The notes under the pieces were generated by a model. It ran no database searches. It saw only the letters and a program-made list of their open reading frames with translations, and was not told the DNA's origin. From Collybiopsis luxurians FD-317 M1 (lineage: Eukaryota; Basidiomycota; Agaricomycetes; Agaricales; Omphalotaceae), in assembly GCA_000827265.1 (NCBI GenBank), contig KN834768.1, forward strand, positions 480,765-544,764: a stretch of 64,000 nt of DNA. Reading direction: 5' to 3'. Below are positions 11,918 to 23,561 of the stretch, piece by piece (position 1 is the stretch's first letter; every line of letters begins with the position of its first letter). The position numbers and the translations under genes were made by a program.

Positions 11918-13121
11918 GATGGTGGTCGGAACGAGAAAATAAAAATAAAAATGGTATCATTGCAGGATCATCGATAAAGTCGGAGCCGTGCGCACGTTCG
12001 CCGACGCCGCCCTGAGGCCTGAGGGGTGGTGCTACACTTTGAATGTCTGTAGTGTGAGAAGGGGGGGGGTCAGAAGAGTAGAATACCTAGAAAATGAATA
12101 CTGTGTGTTGCATAACTACAGCTTAATGCAACGAGGTTCAAGTAAAAAAAAGAACCAGTTCCGTGTCGGACAGGTCACAGGCTGGCCGGATCATTTTTCC
12201 ACGTGCTAATCACGTTCGCGTCGCGTCAAGACTTCCTCTCGCTCAGACCTCACTACCATCTTGTATCAACCCTCGACACTGAAAACAGCGACGGATCCAT
12301 GAATAATGGTGGCTGTCTCTGCCACAAAAGCATGTATTCATTTGTTTCGCAAAGAAGGAGAGCCTTCATTAACATTGAGGAGTTCAGTCCGACGAAGTTC
12401 AAGTTTGGCGGAGCAGAATGCTTATAGTATATTAAAACCATCTTTCAAGTGTAACCATACAAAACGGATCACTGCCCGAGATTGAAATTGCTACGAATTC
12501 TAAGCATAAGTACTCGTATACCATGACTCAAATTGTCTTCTAGAAGCAACGCCACGGCCTTTGCAGCAATCCAAGTATAGGCTGGTAAACGAAGCCTGTC
12601 GCTGAACATTGAATATTGAATATTGAGGACGCGTCGATAGACAGACGGGCTGTAATCATAGACAGAGGGAACCAGCACTTGATTCGATATTGATGTGGAA
12701 ACCTCAGAGAGACAGGGAAGACCCCAACGAATCCAGTTGAAAAAAAGAATTTATATTCTCCTTTACCCTCAGATAAAGCACCGGGTGGCCAGAACGGTGA
12801 GAGCAAGTCTTGTCATTGGATTTTCAGGCCGGAGACGGGCAAACTAGAACCGGTAAAATTATCGCCTGAGAACTTGGAATAGTAAGGTCGGAGAAGGTCG
12901 GAATGAGCCAGAGCGGGACCCGCCTTTGGGAAGCTTTACCTATTCTCTCTCTCCAACTGTGTAAAGGCATAACTCTGAGCGGCAAGTGTAAATTTGATGT
13001 AAGCCCAACCTCAAATGTGCCGAGATCGAGGAAATGCGGCACAGTGTTGACCGAGGTTTGGACAGGCGCTCGCGGGCGTCACACACACTCCTTACTCACC
13101 GTCCGCCATCACAGATCCGTA
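11918..13121. other. Intergenic, no gene recognised
   Basis: This lies between the divergently transcribed inositol phosphatase (minus) and small acidic protein (plus), so it should contain both promoters. No domain-bearing frame is seen. Confidence 0.4.
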
Positions 13122-13526
13122 ATGTCTTCCAGTCCCAAGCGAAACGGTGCCTCAACGACGAGAGCCAACGACGAAAGCACCTCTGGACGTACATCATCTA
13201 TTCCGGAAGACATCTCTCGAATCGCTGCCGTTCTCTCTGAAACAAACTTGGGCGCAGAGGAGACTGAAGAATTAAGCGAATCTAACTTGGCTGCGCTGTT
13301 CAAGCAGATTGAAGGAGCTGACGGTGTATTGGATGGGGTGGAGGATAAATTGGATGGGTTACTGGGCAATTTGGATATATTGCTCGATGCATTGGAATCG
13401 CGTACTGGTGATCAGGAGACGAAAAAAACAGATGTAGCAGAAGCGTCTAGTGCTGCTCTGGAAGGAGATGCTTTATCTGAATCAGCAGCAACCCCCGGCA
13501 GGGATGGGAAATCGGATAGGTGGTGA
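13122..13526 (+). CDS. Small acidic protein of unknown function
   Basis: The ATG in gtaatgtcttccagtcccaa opens a frame of 134 codons ending at TGA (13,524-13,526). The N-terminal 35 residues are Ser/Thr/Arg rich and probably disordered. A helical heptad-like core follows: PEDISRIAAVLSET, EELSESNLAALFKQIEGADG and VLDGVEDKLDGLLGNLDILL. The tail is acidic and Ala/Ser rich. The regular Leu/Ile spacing suggests a coiled coil. The same frame is open further upstream, so a longer N-terminus is possible, but the start chosen gives normal fungal codon use at once. A distal alternative 3' splice (donor at AG|gtggtgag, acceptor near 13,571) would add a few residues. No function is assigned. Confidence 0.6.
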   Translation: MSSSPKRNGASTTRANDESTSGRTSSIPEDISRIAAVLSETNLGAEETEELSESNLAALFKQIEGADGVLDGVEDKLDGLLGNLDILLDALESRTGDQETKKTDVAEASSAALEGDALSESAATPGRDGKSDRW

Positions 13527-15735
13527 GTATTTGTGAATTGACTCTAGTATTACCTCTGATTGCCTGCGCAGAAGGTTTTATGCCTTAGGATCAGATTAGG
13601 ACTAAACCCCCTTCCGTCAATAACTGATATGCCGTCGAGAGACTCAATACCGCCACCGCAGCCTCCATCAGAATCACATCTGCACAGACTCAGATGGAAC
13701 TCAGCTCCGTGCCTTGGTTGGTTTCTACTCATGGACAATTTGGTGATATATCCGTATGATGGGTTACTGTTACCTCATACAATATTCTATGTGTATCACC
13801 ATGAATCGAAGGTGTTTTCCGCTACCGTACCTGGAAACGATTCAACGCTCCCCCTCACGTCTCGATGCCAATGATACGCATTTACCTCCATGTTTACGTG
13901 GACGTGGTATGGCCAGTATAAGATCCGAGGGCAAAGATCGATACCAGTTCTTTTGCAATTTCACGAACAAAAAATACCGCCGTAAGTGGTACAAAATCAG
14001 TTCGATTCTCCCGAGTGGCGTTAAACCTATACTGATGTTCATAAGCCATACCCCCGGTATTTTCGCAAGGACTTTGTATTCTGCTACATAGTGAAAATCG
14101 GCAACTTCGGGAGAGTACACATACTTTACTCCACTGAAGAATCAATCGATGTGAGCGTACAACTGTGTACAACTTACAAGTGATGAGATCATTTAGGGTG
14201 AAATGAAGGTAATAATAGGCTTGGCCAGTAAAAAGCCCTCCTTCTCTCCCGTCGCAGGGCCGACGTTCCCGTTTTGCGGCCAACACCATTATTCAGCATG
14301 TTACCTGCATAAGCGGAAATAAAGGAGCCGATAAGAGCGTGGTGAGGATGATGAACCGTACGGAGGTGTGGACGCTCATGTCGGCGCCGAATGGGCGTAC
14401 GCTTGGGGATTTGCGAGTGACTTTCCTCCGAGAATATGTGGGGTCGTACAATGAAAGAATGCGGGACGTCATAGCAAGTACATAGACGCCGGGGCTTGGC
14501 ATCTGGTCCGTCTCATTCGTTGCATGAACATATTCAAAGGATTTGGCTTGACGACTGACTTCAACAATTGATTGTTTAGCATTAGCTGACATAATCCATG
14601 TAAAGTCCGAAGTCCATATTGTTTATGTCCATAGAAAACTAAAGGCATCCGGCGTTTTAATCTTTGCGTGGTTCACCGCTTCACCTCTTAACTGTCTCCC
14701 TTAGAGTATCTATATGATGTACTCACAACTGAAGTCACTTCAACACCTGTTTCATCTTGACGGTTGTATAGGGCACCCGCAAATTGCTTTCTACGGGGGA
14801 TTCAGTTCCTTTATATAGCCTTTCTGAACTCTTACCGGTTCGAATAGAAGACGACTAGTATGCGAGTTCTATACGCTGGTCAGTTGTCCAAGTCCGAGTC
14901 AAAAGCGGATTCCTGAAAGTCGAATCTGGGATCACAGCAAAGAAAGTTACATTCGACTCTACACGACCTTCTTAACCTCGCGTTTTCGGTTTCGTTATCT
15001 CTCTTTTGTTTCTTTTGGAACTAATTTTGGAGGTTGAAGTCATTCAAGTTCAAGCAAAACTGCTATATGATGTGTACTCGACCTACACAGGAATGCTGTT
15101 ACCAAAAACGATACCCTTACTTTGTAGAGAACTGTGCGGAGACGCGTAAAAAACCTATAAGACTATATAAGTAGATTTCGACTGCTTGCTGCCGCCCGGT
15201 TCCCGCTAGTCTCTAGTACACCTATACTTTTTCTTCTCCCTTGATATGACATCGAAATCCCTTCCCCAATTAAGACTCGAATCACCACGTTTTAGTGCCA
15301 TAGAAACACGGGATTCCTTACTAGGTATTCATTCTCGCGTTGACGATACGTACCAGTTGAATTCGTGGTGGTGTTTGTTCCTGGCATAGTTCTAACTTAC
15401 TGCAGACTCGCTTTCAAAAGAGCACCGGATTGAGGCGAAAGCAGTCATACAGTACTCCAAGGAGGAGCCTTTCTGCCGACGTTATTCAGCCCAGCAGATA
15501 GGAAATGAATGCACAATGCAACTTTGTACTTGATTGTATGCATTCGATTATCATCATCGTATTCGTATTCTCTTTTCATTTCCCCTTAGAGCAATCTTGA
15601 ACCGATTTAGATCGAACTACTAAACCTGGGCGAGGTAAAGAGATTTAAAGAGGAGCGTCAGATGAGACTGCAGTAACTCACCTAGTCGTAGCTCTCCTTC
15701 ACTAAATCTCCCTCGAAATACTATCTACACTCGCA
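13527..15735. other. No confident gene
   Basis: The minus strand at 13,842-14,592 has several overlapping open frames with hydrophobic patches (for example SVRFIILTTLLSAPLFPLM) and possible splice sites, but I could not assemble a recognisable protein. It may be a remnant of a membrane protein gene. From 14,600 to 15,735 nothing is seen apart from the presumed promoter of the hydratase gene. Confidence 0.35.
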
Positions 15736-16988
15736 ATGTCCTCTTCAGAACTACATTCCCTCGGTTTAACCGAAGTGGTTGCCAATCTGGAAAACGGAAT
15801 TCTAATCGTCACCCTAAAAAGTTCGCGCAAGTAAGTCGATTGTAAGAGTCTTGAATACTGTTGAGTGAGATGTTTATTTGTTTGCTTTCAGGATGAACAG
15901 CTTTACAGAAAAAATGAGCCACGATCTTATCCGCGTTTTTCGGTGGGGAGATGTGGATGACCGTGTTCGGGTTATCGTTCTCACTGCTGATCCCAAGGTT
16001 CCAGCCTTTTGCGCGGGGGTTTGTATCAACGTTGTGCATAATATTCAGCTTACCTGACCGTCGCTTTGTAGGCGGATATGCAAGAAATTCTCAAGGGCTC
16101 AGCCCTTCTCGGTCGTCAGGAAGAAAATGAAGACGGTAAGCAGCATGATTTCTGATGACTTCCTACAATCATTGATTCTTGCTCGGACAGAACACAGAGA
16201 TCCAGGAGGACAAGTAGCCTTAGCAATATACAATAATCGCAAAATCACTATCGCGGCCGTCAATGGTCACGCTGTGGGTAGTAATTTCAGAGCAGAAAAG
16301 TGGTTTTGCTAAAAATTCCGCTCCCTGTAGTCAGGAAGCGGCTTCACGTCTTTACAGCTGCCATTCGACTTTCGATTTATCTGGGCTGGCGCGCATATAA
16401 CCCTCCCATTTTTACGTCTCGGTATCCTCCCGGAGTGTAAGTCGAATAGTTCTAACTGTTCTTTCCATTATAACATTGCATATAGCTACGTCGACTTATC
16501 TTCTCTCTCGTCTGGTTGGAGAGTCTCGCGCTACATCCATTCTCCTCAGCAATGCAAAGATGCAGCCTAGCTCACCCAACCTCTCTAGCCTCTACCAAGA
16601 AATCCTTCCAAATAAAGACGACGTCTTGCCAGCAGCTCTTGCCTTTGCAAAGATGATCGCTATCAACTCGGCTCCAGTGTCTGTTTCCTATACCAAAGGA
16701 CTCTTACATCACCCAGGAACGAGTATCGAGGAGAATCACCTACTAGACTCCCGAGCCATTAAACGACGGGGAGCAAGTAAAGACGGCGCGGAAGGCTTGA
16801 AGGCTTTCATGCAGCGGAGATCTCCGAACTTTCCCGATACTGTTTCGAGTGAATCCTCTTCGTGGTATCCGTGGGTAAGTTTTCAGCTCCTGTTCATCGC
16901 GTTGACGACTTTTATTTTGACTCACGTCTTTACTTACCTTCAGTGGAAACCTCGGGATGTGAGTCACCCTAATAAATCCAAGCTCTAG
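15736..16988 (+). CDS. Peroxisomal enoyl-CoA hydratase/isomerase
   Basis: Seven exons (15736-15830, 15892-16018, 16072-16135, 16200-16273, 16331-16436, 16486-16874, 16944-16988) give 299 residues of the crotonase fold. These enzymes hydrate or isomerise 2-enoyl-CoA in fatty-acid beta-oxidation. Family marks are [15 protein letters not shown] near the N-terminus, the first oxyanion-hole segment PAFCAGADMQE, the second [19 protein letters not shown], then [20 protein letters not shown] and [14 protein letters not shown]. The residue after the conserved ILPE motif opens into the last large exon. The C-terminus SKL is a canonical PTS1 signal and appears only after removal of the last intron (gtaagttttc...ccttcag). 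The HA|gtgggtag junction departs from the common GHAVG, so that splice is less certain. The exact step (hydratase versus delta3,delta2-isomerase) cannot be decided by eye. Confidence 0.88.
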
Positions 16989-17181
16989 TGGTATAATTTT
17001 GGGTATATAAATATGCACATTCATTCTATACTTCGTCGAGTTTGGTGATGCAACGCACGGATAGATCACGTCTTAAAGTTTTTCATGATGGCAAAACGAA
17101 AAAAGAGAAGTCTCAGCGTAGCGGCAGACGAATCTCGATCTCCTACAGGCTCGGGTGATGGTTGTGAGCAGTAAAATTACA

Positions 17182-17389
17182 GCTATTTGTGTATTTCTAG
17201 CATCGTTTTCAAAAAACACGCCTCAGTGATTGTGTTTGCCTACAAATAACTTCCAATTCATTGCTCCACGAGAATGCCGCTAAATATGTACAGTTGCCTG
17301 GCATCGGTGGAACAATGTTTGGCGGTAAACACGGTCACTGAGGCGCGTTTTTCGGGAATCGAAAGCAATGCTAGAGATACACAAGTAGG
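17182..17389. repeat. Long imperfect hairpin
   Basis: The left arm (tttgtgtatttctagcat, then cacgcctcagtga) is complementary to the right arm (tcactgaggcgcg, then atgctagagatacacaa). The pairing continues inward, with cattgctccac on the left and gtggaacaatg on the right, leaving a loop of about 20 nt. Total length is about 208 nt. It could be a decayed foldback transposon or a transcribed hairpin. It lies about 190 bp beyond the hydratase stop codon. Confidence 0.6.
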
Positions 17390-20080
17390 ATTGCACCCTT
17401 CTGCTTCCATTCTAGCCTTTTACGTACGTACTACACTGACATTGAAGACAATTTAGAGCTGTGACGAAAATTAAAATTCGATGCAAGCGAGGTTCCTGGT
17501 GTGGTAATACTCGGTGGGTACTCGTGGATATCCGTCCCGGGCGGCCGGGCCCCCACTTCGGCCCGTGTTGAGTGGCAAATTTTGAGCGGTCCCTCTGTTT
17601 CCAATTCCATTCTTCTCTTCGTCCGACGACTGCTATTGCTTATTGTTGAAACAAACCTGATATTTGGCTGAAGCATATTGTGGAGGCGCAAGATCACCGT
17701 TCGATGACCGGGGGACTCGGCGCTGGGGAATTTATTAGCTCGAATCGAACCGTGGAGGAAAAGAGCTCTGGGAGCGTCGTTGTATCTTGAAGAGCGTTCT
17801 CCTACTTGATACTGATGCCTACTGAATTTTTCATTCGCATGCGGACCACCAACTGCACGTCTTGAAGGCTCCGCGATAGTACGGAGTCCCTTCTTAAAGG
17901 ATACCTAAACACTTCTCTGTTGCTGACTTTCTCTCTAGATTCCGCAATATGTCACAAATGATACAATCCAGCTCTGTCCATGCTCATTTCATTCCGACAA
18001 ACATGACGGCATTCGGCATCCTGCGTAGTATCGTTGGGATTGACAGCCCAGGCGCATTGGATCAAGGTATGCCGCCCCTTTCACCACAGACGGACTCGCT
18101 GAAAGCTCAAGCCGGATCCATGTCCATACCATTCGTTCTGATATATAGAGAGGAGAATTGATGATTGTTTTCTTATGAGGACACTTTCATACTCGCTTTC
18201 ATTTTTCGCCCCAACTCTCCCTCTTCGTACAACCTTCGTTTAGTCTATCTTCATGAATGGTCCATTTTGGGATACCGGCTTCTTCAACTTCTAGCTCGCC
18301 TTTCTACAACAGCCTCTCTTACAATCCTGGACATCGATTCAAACGTGACGCTTATGACTTCGGTATGTTTAATTAGGTTTCAGCATTCTAAGCTGCGACC
18401 CAACAGCCCGTATTTACCGCCGCGCGAACCCTGGATGACTCTTGCCACCCGTTATTGACGTTGTCAGACTTCATTTGCTGTCCCTCGTAGAGAACTGGGA
18501 CCATTTTTATTGAATTCATCTCGTGTTCAGGTCCGTTTTAGGTTTCGGTTCCAGTTCGGGCTTCATGATCCTCGCTCTTCATACCCGTTCCTACGACCTC
18601 GTTGCACGTCAACTCGGGAGGTTCATACTGGCAATTTGAGAGAGGCTCTGCGGCCTAATCGGATTCCCAAATTCCCAATGGGTCTCGTTGTTTGGGGGTT
18701 GAGTATCTAATTTCGAGGCAGTAATAATTTGTAGCTGATCAAGAGGCTGGTTTTGTGGCATCTTATTCCTATTCCCCTCCTGTTCTTCGCCCTGTCTCGT
18801 CCGCGTCTTCTCGTTCGTTCCTGGCTACGTCGCACATACAGTCACACGTACGATAGCCCTTCGGTCGTCCAATCGAGTTCATCAACTCCAGGACCCTGTT
18901 CATGTTTGACATTTGGGTCAGTGATACGAACGGATGTGTGCTGATAATAGTAGAGATAAGCAGCAAAGGAGAGCAGCGGCTCATAAGGTCTCGTGTTAAA
19001 GGCACCATTTCAAGCTATCGATCCACTGTTAATGAGTCGCTACCTCGTGTTCCTTGGCCCTTAATTGGTCAAGTTTTTTCCGTGTCGTAAGAATGCCATC
19101 GCATCGAAGTGCAGCAGAATGATTGATGGCTAAATTCGAAATATCTACCCCCCAAACGTAAACGTAAACAGACCCGACGGATTTTTGAACTAGAGATTTC
19201 CTCTGCGCCTGGGCATGAGTAGAGTCTGGACGTTATAAAAGTTTAGAGTAACAATCTACGTACAGCATCACTCTGAGATACTGCTTCCATCGGAAATGAG
19301 CTTTTCATAAGGTACGCTCCGGTAAGAACCCCGCACTTTACCCTCAGGCACTTCATTTCCACAATGGCACCATCGTTGGGGTCCAAAAGTGACAAATGAA
19401 TCAGTTGGCTGTCATTCACGCTCGGAAGTACCTATTTCCAGTGCATGTTATTGCATGCATATGTACCGATGAAAACGCGTCACAATGGTTCGCAATTTGC
19501 TCATGATAACCGGCCGTTGGGCATTTAACCTGGTGAGCTTAAATACTGTCAGATTCCTTTGGGGGTTCAATCCGGGCTGGCTCCCCCGACCTTCCTGTTG
19601 TCCGTCATTTCATCCATTCATGCTCGGTCGTTGTCGCCAGGCGCTACTTGAACCAATCACGTTCATATGTTCAGACTTGTCTCGACGACTGAATGCACAA
19701 GTTCACTAATTTCTAGCCGGATGCTAATGGACAAGGAGTAGGCTTTTGTTCAGCATACGAATCAGTGAGGATTACTAAACAGCCGGAAAACCACCTCAGA
19801 AACCCGACATTATTAAAAGCAAAAATGCAAAAGGTGTCTGTACGCATCGGAGTGGAGACACGCACCCCGTTGTATATGTAAGTATCCATCATTACTGCCA
19901 GTGTGGCACTGGTCCTACTATGTTGATCATCTTAGGTTGATAGTAGTAATTGTCACTGGTACAACTCCAAAAGATCCCAGCTCCATTCAACTTGAAGGGG
20001 GAAACAACTACTCTTTGCGTCACCATGGGACATACAAATTGCGGTATGTGGGTGGAGATCATAGCAGGGTTGGGGACTAC
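17390..20080. other. No gene recognised
   Basis: Short reading frames only, with no recognisable domain or splice-joined protein. From about 20,080 the sequence becomes similar to the region downstream of hydrophobin A2, which marks the left edge of the duplicated block. Confidence 0.4.
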
Positions 20081-20311
20081 AACTCAAACATCGCACTCCC
20101 TTCCTTTAATCAGAATCCAGTTCCGTTACGAATAAAAGCCCATGATGGTATCGTTCACAATCTACAAACAAAGAATACAAAACTTGAATACAACGGAGAA
20201 CTTTAACCAGCACACCAGTCAATGACCAAATGGGAACCGACACCCGTTCCAATGCTGCAGACTGGAACAAGGGCAAGCAGCTGACACTATGCTGGGAAGG
20301 AATTGTTACAT

Positions 20312-20771
20312 TTAAAGCTGGACTGGGACACAACCGATGGAGATGAGGGAATCTATGTGCGATATTGGTCAGTGAAATGATGAGATAAAGGAAGGTATGC
20401 AGCTTACTGTGGGTGTTATCATTGCAGCAGACAGCCTGGCTATTACTGTTCACGATATTCAGCAAACAATTCAAGCTTTGGAGCATTTAAAATAAATACC
20501 AGGTGCCGCCAGAGACAATGTTGGTGCAAGCCAAACCGACAAGGGTACCAGAAGGGATAGTGATGCCAAGCCCAGGTGCGATTGTGGAAATGAAACTGCC
20601 CACAACACTGCTCCCAGCCACGGAGGAAGTGTCACAGCACTGAACAGGGCCAGTGGAGCAATCGCTGGAAGGAATGCACTGGCCACCTTGACCACGAGCT
20701 GTGAGAGAAGTGGGGGTAGCAGATGCGATGGTAGCAAGAGCAGCGGTGAGGTAGGCAAGCTTGAACTGCAT
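20312..20771 (-). CDS. Class I hydrophobin A1
   Basis: Three exons (20500-20771, 20408-20445, 20312-20352) encode 116 residues. Hydrophobins are small secreted proteins that self-assemble at air-water interfaces and coat hyphae and spores. Residues 1-18 form a signal peptide (MQFKLAYLTAALATIASA). The cysteine pattern is C38-x6-CC-x35-C82-x8-C91-x5-CC-x12-C111, matching class I, plus an extra Cys32 five residues before C38. In this copy the C3-C4 loop has VVGSFISTIAPGLG, with Phe and Pro where other copies have Leu or Ile, and the residue after NDN is Thr. It is the leftmost copy and lies on the minus strand; a TATAAG box is at 20,815-20,820. Both introns keep GT-AG ends. Confidence 0.9.
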
Positions 20772-23101
20772 GGTAGTGTGTTCGAGTGAAGATCCCAGCT
20801 GTTTCTGTTCAGCTCTTATACCCTTTCATTGAATACCTGTTTCTGCCAGTGGAATATAATGCTCACCTGCGAAGGTTTAGTCCCAAAAATTAATTTGCGC
20901 GATATATATCCATGAATATGTTTTTCATGTATATTCTAAGTGAAGCAGCCCTACAACACTGGCATCAGGTACGTACTTCTGGAGAATGTTCAGGAATGAC
21001 ATGAAGAGTAGGACGGGTACGGATGGGACATCTGACATTCAAAGTCCGGTAAATGCCTTACAAATGGAATCCTCAGAAATAACAGGATGTGGCGGTGGTA
21101 CTGAAGTACAGTACCCATAAGGAAACTGATGCTCAAATGATCAGACTTGGCAAGAAGTGCCAATATTCAAAGGCTTCTATGCCACTGACACTGGTGATGT
21201 GTATAGTGACTCGGAGCAGGTTCAATCTCAGCTACATCGAGTCAGGTGAGTGAGCTAGTGTGCATTTGAACCTTTCATCAATAAACGGACTAATTAATTA
21301 TTTAACAGCGCCTATTCACTCATAGCGTGGAACTAGGTTCTGCAAGACCTTCTCTAAGAAAAAAACTTGCCTGTCAATTCAAGATTTGTGAATGATAAAT
21401 AAGTACGTCCTTGGCTTCAAGTCGTCCGATATCAAACATACGGCCTGTCAAGGCGTCCCTGGAGATCCTTGGAGGGTGTTTGTATCCAGCTAGTACAAGA
21501 AAATACATTTTAGGCACATTATGACCCGATTAAAGCTGATGCAAAAAGTAGTCTGCGCATAGTAATGGCATAACATAAGGCTCTTTAAGCTTCCGAATCA
21601 TTCGAGAGTTCTTGAAATTATACATACATCTTGAAGGTATCACTGATCGATAGGGAAGAGATTGATGCCACATTCTTGGTGCAAGTCCATTAGTTTGAAC
21701 AGAAAGGGACATGGAATCCGAATACGAAATTCAGGTGATACAGAACATTTGAGAATAATCTATTACGAGTAGCCTTGGATAATAAATATCAAAGTGCGGT
21801 GCCGGTCGGCGACATCAATTTCTTTCGACAACCGTGATGGAGATGCTCCTGAAGAATGGTGCAGCGCAGCAGCATTTTGATTCTAGGTAAGTGCCACGGA
21901 ATGGAATATCTAGAAATTACAGAATCATGTGGCTGTTGTATTGAATTAGCGAGTCGTATAATACCCAACAAGGAAACATGCACCAAGCTTTCAGGCTCAG
22001 CGAGAAGGGCCAACATTCAAGAGATTGTGATTGCATCCAAGTTTTTTTCTCATCCCTTCCTTCGAGAACGCGAATCCGTTTCGAGGGCTGTGAGAGTGAA
22101 CTAAAAGACTGGCCTTTGAGCATTTTGTACTTGATTCTCATCTTCTCAGAGAATTACACCTTATGTGGATGTGCGCATTCCAGTGACGGTGATGAATAAT
22201 CCAGGCTGCTTCAGGAAAGCACAGTGGACTAACTTGAGCAGAATAGGTTCATTGAAATGTCAAACCTTGACACCCCTGACTAATAGACAATGGTTTTTCA
22301 ATGAGTAGCACTCTCGAGCGGTTGTGCAATCGTATGTATAAGAGCACACGGGCTTAGCCGAGGCAATTGCACCAGCCTAGGGGTGTGTTAAAAACTCGGT
22401 CAGATCAATGATTTGAACCCATTGGAAAATGAACTAAAAAATGACAACATAGATGAGTCAATAAATCAAGGACTGAAGAGCGGCCGTCGATTGAACAATG
22501 GACTTCCCTTTCCTTGTCTCGTTGAATTATTCAACAGAGAGCAAGGAACGTTATTGTTATTCTCAGTGAGAGAGCTAAGCTAGTGTTCAGGCGTGCAACA
22601 AGGAAAGCTCAGAGCCAATCACTATCACATATTGAAATACGTCCAGAAGAGGTATGCTTGTTCATGTGCATCCGTTGTAGTTAGTTTCATACTGGAATAT
22701 TCATCAGTCTAAGGTGCTACTAGTGACTCAGATCTCCAGTCATACACTGCATATATCAGGCTATGTACATTGGGAGGGTCATTGAAGGGATGCTCTTACC
22801 ATGTCTTTGGCCCCATTATGACCAACAGTCAATAGGTGTTGTGAATTCGTACTCAGACATCACACACCCTTCTGTCGAACAGAATCAAATTCCATTGCAA
22901 CTAAAACCCATCAAAATATAATTTTCATGATTTACATACAAGAATACAGCGCTTAAATCCAAGAATAACAAGTTTACAAATGCGGAACTTCATCCAGCAC
23001 ACCAGGGAACTACCAACAGGGAACCGATAGCTTTTCCAAGACTGGAACAGGGCTGAACAAAAGCTAGCAAGTGGAAATATGCTGGGGAGTATTTATTACA
23101 T

Positions 23102-23561
23102 TTAGAGTTGGACCGGGACACAACCAATGGAGATGAGGGAGTCTATGTGCGATATTGGTCAGTGAAATGATGAGGCAAAGGAAGGTATGCAGCTTACTGT
23201 GGCTGTTGTCATTGCAGCAGACAGCCTGGCTATTACTGTTCACGAGATTCAGCAAACACTTTGAGCCTTAGAGCACTAAAAATAAATACCAGGTGCCGCC
23301 AGAGACAACATTGGTGCAAGTTAAACCGACAAGGGTACCAGAAGGGATAGTGATGCCAAGCCCAAGTGCGATTGTGGAAATGAGACTGCCCACAACACTG
23401 CTCCCAGCCACGGAGGAAGTGTCACAGCACTGAACAGGGCCAGTGGAGCAATCGCTGGAAGGAATGCACTGGCCACCTTGACCACGAGCTGTGAGAGAAG
23501 TGGGGGTAGCAGATGCGATGGTAGCAAGAGCAGCGGTGAGGTAGGCAAGCTTGAACTGCAT
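23102..23561 (-). CDS. Class I hydrophobin A2
   Basis: Exons 23290-23561, 23198-23235 and 23102-23142 give 116 residues with the family's signal peptide and nine cysteines. The loop between C3 and C4 reads VAGSSVVGSLISTIALGLG, identical in protein to A3, which lies 2.8 kb away in the opposite orientation. It ends in IGCVPVQL. A2 and A3 are divergently transcribed around the inversion junction, so their upstream regions face each other. No disabling change is seen. Confidence 0.9.

Noticed and set aside
13842..14592. Possible membrane-protein gene on the minus strand
   Set aside because: Hydrophobic patches and splice-like sites exist, but no set of exons gave a recognisable family or a continuous protein.
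17949..18458. Plus-strand frames of 70 and 97 codons
   Set aside because: No recognisable motif, no consistent splice context and no support from neighbours.
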